Assembly: GCA_032158295.1 (NCBI GenBank)
Contig: CM063261.1
Location: 1 to 64,000 of the forward strand
Direction: 5' to 3'
DNA length: 64,000 nucleotides
Source: Pycnopodia helianthoides
Taxonomy: Eukaryota > Echinodermata > Asteroidea > Forcipulatida > Asteriidae
Within the stretch, counting starts at the first letter, position 1. Each line of letters starts with the position of its first letter. The notes under the pieces are model-generated. The model made no database searches. It was given only the letters and a program-made list of their open reading frames with translations, and had not been told where the DNA came from. The translations under genes and the position numbers were made by a program. Below are positions 47,571 to 58,800 of this stretch, in pieces.

Positions 47571-50500
47571 AGTGCTAAGAAAAGTCGTCTTTCTGCTGTA
47601 ACTTTCTACCTTATGCGACAACGATCTATCTCAATTCTGCTGACTGGATGTAATAATTTGTGATGTTCGCTTGCACACCACCAATTCGTTAACTACCGCG
47701 CTGTGTGTGGATGACGTATCCGAAGGTTAAATGACGTCCCCTGGGGTTAGGGTATACGACATGACTGTACACGCCACTGATCAGAGCCAACTTTCTGTCA
47801 AGTTCGTCAAGTCAGTGGTGACCGTGGCCCTCTGAGTTCAGACAGACACAGTTGCTGCTGCTGATGCTGTTGTAGCCCTTGATTAATACCACCCCACCCA
47901 CCCCCTCCCTCTCTCTCCGCCTCTTGTATACTAGTTATTGTGTGAAATCCATCAAACAGCTGAAACCGTCTAAATTTGTTTTCTATTTGCAGCTTTGATT
48001 TCATTATATTTTTATCCTGCCGCAATGGGAAATATTTATAATGGTAAACACGTGAATGAAGGTGTACGTATAGGCTTGCTATAAAAGTTTACCGCCTTGA
48101 CTGCAAGGTGCAGCCAATATTTGTTAAAACCTGCGTTTTTTCATTTTAATGGATCAGAAAAAGCAATAACAGCGACTTAAACTAGAGTTCAATTTGGGGT
48201 GGGGGCACAAGGGGTGCACCATTTTTTCTAGAGGTCACTACTTGCATTTTTCATAAGCCCCTTTTGAGCGCTGTTGTTTGTTTATTTTCTAAGATGACCT
48301 TTCGTGAAGGTAGAAACAAATACATTGTCTGCTGTGCGTAAAAATTTACATAAAAGCTTGTCAAATGCAACATTTTCTTCGGGTAATTTTAAAAATAAAA
48401 TGTCCAGATTTCAAATGTGGGCACTCCGGGGGCACATACACCGCTACCCCCTCCCAATGCCCCTCTCCTTAGTTACGCCATTAGTAATTATTCGCAACAT
48501 GTCAACGGACTTTTGGAGAGCTATAGAGACTAAGGGAATTAAGAGGCCAGATTTAGGGAATTGTTTTGTTTTCTACCTCCATGATTGTACTAATCTTATT
48601 CCCATCGAAACTCCCAACAAAATAATCTGATCCCTATCTTTGCCAACACAATGAGGTCACTTTATAACTCCATTTGACTTCTTTCTTACCCTTTTCTCTA
48701 AAGAGGCCGACTTTATTGTGTGGATTTGTAATGCCCCCTAGATTCAAAGACACAATACCCAGAGATAATCAGTTTGATTGTTGGTGATAAGGGTCTGGAA
48801 AGTTCTGAGCTTCGTGACTGTACAGTAAGAAGATCTGTTCTTTGTATTTCAGCTCTTACAAAATGCAGACCAGGTATAAAAGAAACCTCATGGGCTTTAA
48901 AAAGTTGAACTAAGGAGCTCGCTCATATCGACCATACTGCTCCTCCGCAGTCTTTAAATGAACACTCTCGAATATTTTATTTTGCTCATGAAGACCCGCC
49001 ATTGAGAACTCTTTTACTGTAACCGAAAAATGAAAACAAAGTTGATCCCATGTCATTTATCTATTTAATATTTTTGTTATCATTTATTTCTTTTAAAATT
49101 CATTTCATTGGCTTCACTGTAAAACTTTGGCCTATAACGATAACAATGATTATAAACACTAGGCCAAATAGAATAGGCGTCTAGAACTAGTTGCATGCCA
49201 TACAAGAATGCAACCCACGGTACATCACTTATCCGGATGGTAGTTGCATTAGTGACACCCTTCGAAGAAAAACTACTGCCCACTTTGGTAAACAAAGTGG
49301 GCTGGTTTACAATTTCTCGCCCAGTGATGTGTACTCATCACCACTCACATGTTTAAACAGTGTCTACCTGAATGCTGATAACAGACTTCCGAGAACCATT
49401 TATGTAATTCTTTTTAGGAACTCTTGAAACAAAAAACTCCCTATTCTACAAACTTATATCAAAGAGTGTACCTTACACAGAAGTATTGTTTAAAAATTTC
49501 AGATAACAAATCGTTGGCTCAGTACAATAAGGTGGTTATAGTGTACATCATGTATGTTTTATTGTCACAAACACACACATCAAGCATGTATTTATAAACA
49601 CACACAGCGAAATGCCGCTTTTATATTTTGAGTGTTTAAAAAAACAATGAAATGCACATTAAAAACCAAGTGTACACATTTTATTTTGTGTGCAGTTTGT
49701 ATGAATTTCGCGTAATCAGTGACGTCGATCTCTACTGAAAAGGTAGGGGCGGGCGAGTGCAAGTCTTGGAACCAGACGGTAAGACTAAGAGGAGTTTATT
49801 GAACAAGAGTGGTCTCCAAAGTAATTGTTGGGCTAAAAGAAACATTCAATTTTCAAGAAAACATATTTATTTGTGGATTTTGACATATTAAAGCCTATTT
49901 TGATAACTATACGGATATGGAAATCGCAATTAAGGAACTTTTAGCACTGAGCCGAATGTGAATTTGGAAAACTGTTCTAACTATAATACAGGCACTGTAG
50001 CATTGACAGTGTTTTGAACACATGCTTTAAGGCTACAAACGGATCCAAACACGATCAGCGGCGTAACAGGACTTTTTCGATGGGGGAGGGGGGGCCACAG
50101 GGGTGTGGCATTGCTTTTAAGTGTGGGGGGGGGGGGCAGGGGAATGGGTTTGTCAATGGTTGGGGTCGAGCTTTTATTTTGGAAGGGGGACGCTGCAGGG
50201 GGCTACCATCCTCATATATTCTTGGCGATTTGTGGCCGCGGTAGTGATCCGATTGCGATCGTTCACTACATTAGATTATACAAACACGCATTTTCCTCTT
50301 TTCCCCCTTTCCTTTTTCTTGTCTTTTTTGTGAGCACTATCGCAATTTTTTTCCGGTTGGGGGGGGGGCTGGTAATTTATGGGGGAACGTTCCCCCAGCC
50401 CCTGAACGCCACTGAACACGATTCACCCCCAGCTGACACGCATGAGTGTCAGTGATGGTGATCAATTTTATAAACAATGTTTATTCACCTAAAGCTGTTT

Positions 50501-50948
50501 ATTTAGTATTGCAATCTTGAATGTGTCGAGTGCGTTTACCCCGATGCTGATTCCCCGAACCAACAAGCTAAACATGTCTTCAAGGTGCGTGTTACCACGA
50601 GGAAATTAGGGCAGTTAATTCAATCAAACTAAGGAAATAATAACACTTTCCCAATTGCAATCGTGGTCAATGCGTCAGCGGAATGGTTGTTGGTGGGAGG
50701 GGAAACTTAAGGACACGCCATTTCCTCGTTGTAATATAATCTTCGCTATATTTGTATTGAGGTTAGTTTATCATGGAGGTAGATGATGATCTAACCCACA
50801 TTTCCTTCAATGCTCAGAGATGTATCAGAAGTTGATGTTCTGTACAGGGACCTGCACCGATACAGGGGGGGGGGGGGTGAGCAGCAGGCAGTGGGCATCG
50901 GGGTTTATTGGTTGGTGCACGAGTTCAATGTCCGCCACATAGGTTTAA

Positions 50949-51335
50949 AGGAACATTACAGAATTGGTAATAAAACAAACTTGTAAAATATACTTTTTGA
51001 TCACAGATTTACATAAAACTTACACGGTCTAATTTGATGATAGTAGAAAACATCCCTTGAAATATTTTTGTCTAAAAAAGCCATATTCGGTAAGAAATGA
51101 ATAAACTAATTTTCCGATTGGAGTTTATCGCTCAGTGAGCGTTTTATTCATTTGTTGAATCTATATGATTTCATGCAAATGTGTAATCGGTTTTTCACTA
51201 TTTTCTCGTGACCCAGATGGCCGATCAATCTCAAACTTCTACAGGTTTGTAAGTTTATGTATATGGTGGATTACATAAAGTACTTACACTGCCAGCAACT
51301 GTTTTGTTAGCAAAAAACGATTCTGTAATGTTCCT
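50949..51335 (-). mobile_element. TTAA-flanked MITE, AGGAACATTACAG family, copy 4
   Basis: Same family in inverse orientation, between genes B and A, flanked by TTAA (50945-50948, 51336-51339). Confidence 0.88.
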
Positions 51336-51574
51336 TTAAAGAAACATTACAAACATGAAGAGTGGATGGGTGGAGGCTATTGCATGGTTCTTTCTCACGA
51401 AAGAAATGCGAACAAACGTTTGCCAAGTGCTTGAACATTGGAATATGTAATAACGAAACGGATCCGTAGTTGAATGGCTGGCATAGCGTTACATTGATCC
51501 TAAGACTAAGAGCCTCATCCGGCTTCCTGTGTACGTGACAATCATGTATCTCAAACAACGTTCACTAATGACCT

Positions 51575-51682
51575 GGCCCAATTTCATGGCTGTGCTTACC
51601 TTTGACTTCTCTGCTCACTGTTCATACAACTTTGTGTTTTATTTGGCGCGGTAAGCGCGGAATTCCACGGTAAGCAGAGCCA
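51575..51682. mobile_element. Short or deleted GGGCCC-family MITE
   Basis: Begins GGCCCAATTTCATGGC and ends CGGTAAGCAGAGCC, missing most of the interior and the last terminal bases. A small related fragment (ATTCCGCGCTTACGGTA) is near 52290. Confidence 0.6.
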
Positions 51683-52564
51683 GATCATTCAAGTCAGTTC
51701 TAAAACACATAAAATGTCGAAAGAGGGCGCTGTTATCTAAACTGTAGAATAACTGATTATTAATTTGCTTTTAGTTTTTCATGACTGTCCCAACATTAAT
51801 AGGGAGAGAAAACTTAGTTTTACAAAATTTGCAAGCTTTGTTTAATGTTAAAATAAAACAAATACAATACATTACAAAAGGGTGTACTATATTTTATCTG
51901 CATATTAATTAGTTTAAAAACTGTTTCCTGTATAGATTCGAAATTTAAATTTTAAAAACCAAACATTGATCTTCAAGAGATACAATACAATTTACGGTGA
52001 TTATTACAATAATACAGTTTACATATATATTTCATTATTATAATAACAAAGCATTTCGTGCGTAATTGACTGTTTCTACTGTAAAAAGCATAATTTGCAT
52101 TTAATGTGATTAACCACGTATTGATTCCATACTAATGGTTCCCTCGTTTACGTCACTAGTCAACTTCGAGCAACTCAATACTTTGAGCATGGATTGAAAA
52201 GGTTACCACAATTTTATACAAAGCACAACCTTGGTCACATTTCATGCCTCTGGTCATTACGTATAAAGTATTGAGTTAGAATTAGCCTAAATTCCGCGCT
52301 TACGGTAGCAAAATATGGTGTGTGTTCATATACATGCGTGGAGGAAGGAACTACTGAAATCATTATTTCACTTACAGAGCTGGTGACCCTTTGTGGTGAA
52401 GGGGTAACCTTCACTACATAGGGAGAAATCTGTGGTGCAGGGGTAACCTTCACCGCAGAATTCTCCAGTTAGCTGAGCCATAAAATCTTTAATTGACCAT
52501 GAATCGTACAGAATGCCGATAGGTTCATAACTGAATGTAAAGATGTTCATTCCTGCGTAATTGT

Positions 52565-52849
52565 TTAGGGTAAGATTAGCTTATTGTTTAGCCGACGAAG
52601 CGTCGTTGGGTCTCCGGGATGTTCAGCCGCAGACTTCTTCACGGTTCTGGTGGAGGCTTTACGTTTTATTCTCGGCGACCGTCGTGCATCAGTAGATGAG
52701 ATCTGAAGTTTATTGATCATAATAGTCAAGGGTTTGATCAGAGGAGTCTCGCGTTGCCCTGCAGCATCCACAGCAGTGAGCGCATCGCTGTTATGTAAGT
52801 AGTAACTGTAAGTTATATTCGCAGGCCTTGTGTCATTTGTCCAAAAGAT
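52565..52849 (-). CDS. Gene B last exon: end of spacer and novel basic tail
   Basis: Begins [20 protein letters not shown], homologous to gene A exon 19 ([18 protein letters not shown]). It then runs into an unrelated Lys/Arg-rich stretch ([18 protein letters not shown]) and stops at a TAA at 52565-52567. Gene A instead enters TSP1-2 at this point. No TSP1 or PLAC coding is visible between the stop and gene A. Confidence 0.85.
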   Translation of the reverse strand: MFWTNDTRPANITYSYYLHNSDALTAVDAAGQRETPLIKPLTIMINKLQISSTDARRSPRIKRKASTRTVKKSAAEHPGDPTTLRRLNNKLILP

Positions 52850-55800
52850 CTGTGCACGAAAAAACAGATGAATAAAGAAATTATTTTTCTGTAAACATTG
52901 TGCGTGTAAATTAGAAAGGCTCTGAGAACTAAATTTACCTCCAGATGGAGAACAATTTAAACGCCAGTTCACGGAAAAGTGTTTACCCGTAAAAATCGAA
53001 AACCGCGTTAGTGCAAATAATGTGCTAATATAAATTATAATAGTTAGGCCTAAAGCTGTGTCTAATGAAAATGATTGCCTAACGTTGTAGCCTAATGACA
53101 AACGCAAAAGTATTCACCATCAGCATCAGATCTGAACGAATCGGTCCAGTAGATTGAAGGAGCTCATTTTCTTTTGAATAGACAAATCGGGCACCACCCC
53201 AGACAAATTCTGGTCGTCCCCAGTAAGTACCACCAGAATTGAGAATGTACGTCTTGCCCGTTTTCAGAGCTGTATATCAAACAATGAAATATGATGATAA
53301 TATTATGGGCTATTAATTTTACTGTATCACTATCATTAATAAGGGAATAAAAGGGTAGTGACGCGGTCTTAACCGGCCGTTTAAAACCGGCAGGGTCGTG
53401 GCCGTGTGATAAAGGACGGGGTCCTTTATCGCACGGCCACGGCCCTGCAAGGCGCCCTTTTTGTTAAAAAGCGTAATATTGTTGGAAAAAATCTCAACTT
53501 TTCTGTTAACTTTTATTTCCTGTCACGTCCTCGAGCCCTGTTTCGCGAAGGATATACATGCCACGCTCAACAGTTGTGCGTACGCGCGCGTCATAACACT
53601 AACATGTTTTTATATTGAATACCAATAATTTATGTGTTGATTGCGTTTCGCGTAAGTTAGCGCCTGCGTGTAACCTTGCGCGCCACAGGTGTGTTTAAAC
53701 CATAGAGCTATATATATTATAGCTCTATGGTTTAAACACTTCTAGCCGTGTCTATATCATCCGTAACACCCCCACGTGACACGCTCTCCACCAATCAGAA
53801 TGGATAAACTGTCCCAGGTATTTATGAATAACCTTTATTACACGACAGAGTTATATCAAATGGACCGATCCATTAAGCCCCACCCCTTTAGCATATTGAC
53901 CAATCACAGCATTGGCTGCCTCACCACTGCACACGTGTGCAGCACATGTGCGTCTCTCCAATGCCACACTCGCGACATGAACGTGCGCGCTTTAAGTACG
54001 CGCGCACGCATGTTTACTTTTCTAATGGGATTTTAGCGTGTCGGACTTTGTCGGACTTTCGGTGGCGTATAGCCAAGGTTGTGATTGGTCAACACGTAAG
54101 GGGCGGAGCTTAATGGATCGGTCTATTACTTAGGCCGTGTTACTGAAAACGTTGATGTCACGCTTTTCTCTTTTTCTTACCAATAAAATGTTTTGATTTG
54201 GTTTCCTCTCTCACGACAATGTTGTATGCGCCAGCAGGTATAGTATCTATCCGTTGATATCCTGGGTAGATGAAAATGATGTCAAGTTGGTTCCGGTTAA
54301 TTTAGACTGTTGCAAAGTGTAAGTTCCTATAATAAATAGAATGGTACTGTGTTCTCACACATTGTGTTATGAAGTTTCAACATAATTCTAATTAAATGCC
54401 TTCGGGCATTTTACAGCAAATTTCTTACGTTTTTTAGGTGACTTTGTGAACTCCTGTTGGATATATGTGCATTCACTGTTATCTCCTTTGCAAACACCAC
54501 ATTTATCCGCCTTCGTCTTGGAGCGAAGGCGTTTGTCGCATCCAAATTTCTGCAACCAATCATGAAAAGAGAAGTTGTCAGACGGCGTTCTGCGTAATTT
54601 CTATTTAATTGCTACTTATCGTATATGTTTAGTTTCCATTAGTAAGTATTTATTCACAACTTACAACGCACTGACCACGAACACAGATATTGGTAGGTTC
54701 CTCGTAGGAGCAAGGGGTACCATCGGTTACCATATACGGGGTACCAAGGACATCAAGTGTCTTGTCTGAGATACAGGTCAGCCTGCACTGCATTGACTCT
54801 GAAAAGCGTTCCATTGTCAAGAACACAATTTGAAAAAGTCGTTGATTAAAACAAAAAAGGGGTTTAAAAACTGATAAGGACTAAATTAACTTGTACAAAA
54901 CTAAATGGGACTCATAAGAAGCAAATATTTACCAACCATTTTTCCCTTCATGTGGCATCCAAATGTGTGGTTTCCCATTGATCAAGACAGCAGAAAGGTG
55001 ATTTTGGCACTGCTCAGCTCGTCTATCCACCCACTCTGCGCAGGGCTAATTTGAATAATCATGTGAATATGCAAGAGATCACTGACGACTATTAGTTTCA
55101 CCACATTAATCGATGTCGGGTTATTAAGTTGAACACAAAATATGCAAGATTAATATTGGCTTTTTCTAACGTTTCAATGAACAATGTGTCGGTCTTATAT
55201 TTAAAAACAAACACACATTCAATGAGAGATTTCAGTATTGTATGCAAACAACACACACTCCCTTTGGCAATATTGAAATACGAAGTTACTTAGTTTGAAA
55301 ACATTACTTCTATAAGTTATTCATGAAAGTAAAATCAATTAATAACAGTCGCAAATTTAAAACAATGTTACACTGCACCGTTATCAAAATACATAATCTT
55401 TGATAAAACATTTGATAAGTTATTCATCTCCTACCTGCTTGTTACAAAGTTTGAACAGGAATGATTTTCCTTTGCATTCTTTCCCTCCATACGCAGGTCT
55501 GGAAAAGAAAATATGATCGGGCACTGCTCAGTATTTTTTTAGAACAAATCTGACGTAGTCCGTTCTTGGTCTGAATAATTACTTTGGACATTTTGGTTAA
55601 TGTGCACAAGCTATCTTAAATGAGAATATTCGTTTTGGTTTTATAAGTGCTGATAGTTTTAGAGGCATGATTTTCGTTAGTTTGTTGGGCGAAAGGCTAT
55701 GCGCCTTTATAGAAGAATGTACCCTACGTGTACACAATCAGCATGCAAGTCTGTCGTGTCACAGCTTATAGCTTTTTATTTTGAATCAATGTAAAGAGTG

Positions 55801-58800
55801 AAGAGTAATCATAACAACCTTGGATTGTCACATTTCCGTTGTCTTGTCTTGACTCCTGTTCCACATTCATAGGAACATGGCCCCCAGCTGGACCATTTTC
55901 CCCATTTGCCATTCCTTTTAGGAGGTTTGTCTTTACAGTCACCTTTCATACACCACTGTTAAACTAAATGAATGATAATACAAAAACATGTTAAGAAACT
56001 TGTAAGCCAAAGCTATTAGAGAAATTATGAGCCTTCTGGGATCTAAAACACCCCCCCCCCCCCCGGCAGCGACAGATAACGAGTTTATAAGATATTGTAA
56101 AATTGAAGATACTTTAGAGCTTGTCCAACGGAACACAAATATCTGCCTTTATATGTCACTTCTAACATATTGAGCAAGGCTTTTTACAACCCACGAATTA
56201 TGACAACTAAACGATAAGTTCATTGTTGGTTATACCTGATTACTGTAGCCACATGATGAGCCGTCCAATGCCGGTGTTTGGTAATCCTTGCATATCCATG
56301 GATTATGATGATCGGAACATTTGAACATACACGTATTAAAATCATGTGGCTGAAAAAAGCAATGTGGAAAACAATTATTGTTTGTGTCATGTATACTAAA
56401 TGTTTCAACAAAAGGATAACTTGAATCAGTCAAAATGTGAATCATTTACAAATTAACTTGTTCTAATTTTTACAAAATACATATTATCTCTTTAATATCA
56501 TAAAGGAACTTTCATATGATGTCTTTATAACTCACCATACCGCACTGCCTGGAATTTTCTCCATAACTAAGTTGACATTGTCTTTCTAAGGAGTACAACT
56601 CTCCTGGATACTCTGCAACTTCTTGAACACTTTTACTGAATGGACTATCCTCAATACATGGGTAAATCCTAACGAGATTTAAAAACAGAAAGTAGAATAT
56701 TGATAAACTGCAAACTATTCTCAATGCATCAGGGGGTAAATTCGAAACGAGATTTAAAAACAGAAAGTAGAACACTGATACACCTAAATACTTTAATAAA
56801 TAGTATGTATAAACCAAAAATATATCTAAATCAAGTTAAATTCTTTGTTTCTGTTTACCTTAGGTGTTTCTTGAGGTATTTGACGCTACAATTAGACCAG
56901 TAATAATCATGATACGTAGATAATATCAATGGACTCATGATAGAAGTTAAGTAGGGCTCACATTTGTTGTCATCACCATCATGTTCAATACCTAAGCTGT
57001 AGATAACAAAATATCAAAGAAGATATTTTAACGCATACATTAAAACAACAGATTTATGGCTCGTCTCAACTAAAAAGATAATAAAGGCCTGAAATGGGAC
57101 CAAAAAAGACAGTCGTGGTTTAATAACGACACTGGTCATTTTACAGTCTTCGGTGTGTACTTACACGTGTGCCGCCTCGTGTGCCATGATGAAAGATGAT
57201 ATAAGACCTTGATCACTAGTAATAGAGCTACTCCAGTAACTCATACACATCGATGAGAGAGGAGCAAAACCTGCATTGGATAAAAACAAAATATATGAAT
57301 TGAAACCAGTCATCAAAAGGAAAACATTGTTCAACAAATCTACCTTTTAACAAGATCGTTATCGTTGCAAAGATCGTAAATTGAGTTGTTGGGAAGTCTT
57401 CTCAACAATAGTAATATTAGACCAAACTTGTCCAAATGAATTTGCCCGAAGTTAGTGTTTAAATCTACATGTTCCAAGATTTGAGGCATTGCACAGTGTG
57501 GTAGGTATAACTATATAATATTCGGTTTGTCATATTATATTTACTTTGCTGTATAGATTTTTTTTTTAGGAACATGCTTTACTGGGAATCGGGAAATATT
57601 TCATTTGGCCACTCACCTGCTGGACCGAAGTTAATTCTGGTCAAGAAAGAAGCATAGTCATGGTCTCCTGAACTTATAGATGAAACCCAGTGAAATACAT
57701 TTGATAAGCTCTCTCTGTAACTGCCCTCTACTATCACATTATTCGACTGAGGAACAAAGTTAAACACAGAAAAATCAAACCATCAGTGCACTTTCGTTTT
57801 TTAGCAAGGTAATAGGAAGAGTAAAATAGATTATTTGATTAATGGTATTTTGTATGAAGTTTGCCAACCTACCTGTTCTTCGCTTAAGACTATTATCTTG
57901 GTGGCGATAAACTGAATATCCACAGGCATTGTTTCGTGTTTGTAAGCATTATTCATCTGAAGGTAATAAAAGAATTAGGGTTATACATCAAGTAGATAAC
58001 TGACAGTTAAAAAAAAAACAGTCGGGTCCAGCTAAGTTTCCAACATCTTTCTGTTTTTTTTTGGTTTTTTTGGTGATGGTGATGGTGGTGCCATGGGGAG
58101 GGGAGGGTTATTGAAAGGTGCATACTTACAATATTCAGCATGGACAGTAGGTAGGTATGCAGCTCGTCCACGCCATGGTAAGACGCGACCGAGTGGTCAA
58201 CAGCGATCAATGTCTCTACAACAAAGGGCTTCTCTGAATCAAAGGCTTACGTCTCTGGTGAGGAAGGTTGGCCGTACTCTTTGTAAATCTACTGCCGATC
58301 TCGTACAGACTAATTGTGTCTCGAGACTGATCTATATTAACTGTAAACAAAAGAGTAGAAATTGTTTCTTAATGAAGACACAGAGGCAAACACTTGATTA
58401 TGTATTAAAATGATGTTTTCGCGAATACAATCAGCCACTGAGCCAACCAGGTTACCAAACACGCCCCTTCTTGATAGTAACACTGACTGTACGATTGCTA
58501 TGTTTAAGCTCTTTCATTTAAAGATGAAAGTACACAAACAACACGTGGTCAATTAATCAAATTCGCAGTAGGCCATATCTACAATAATTATTCAAAGATG
58601 TTCCTCTCGACCAACCACAATGCTTTCACTGATAGCAAAGAACATGTCACTAATAATTAAATATACATCTCTCATCATCCATGTATCTTTCTATCTTTAT
58701 TTAAGCCCTCGTCAACCTGTTTAAACTGTAAGCAAACTGCGAAAACGTTTTAGCCAACCGTAGCGTGAATGTATGATGCATTAGACTTACAGAAAGTACC

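Larger units (their letters stand above)
47571..52564. other. Spacer between gene A start and gene B end
   Basis: Contains the gene A promoter (not defined), the gene B 3' flank, one TTAA MITE and one GGGCCC MITE. Poly-G tracts occur near 50080-50140 and 50860-50880. Just past the gene B stop (52370-52460) a 48-bp direct duplication carries GGGGTAACCTTCAC twice. No TSP1 or PLAC coding was found. Confidence 0.6.
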
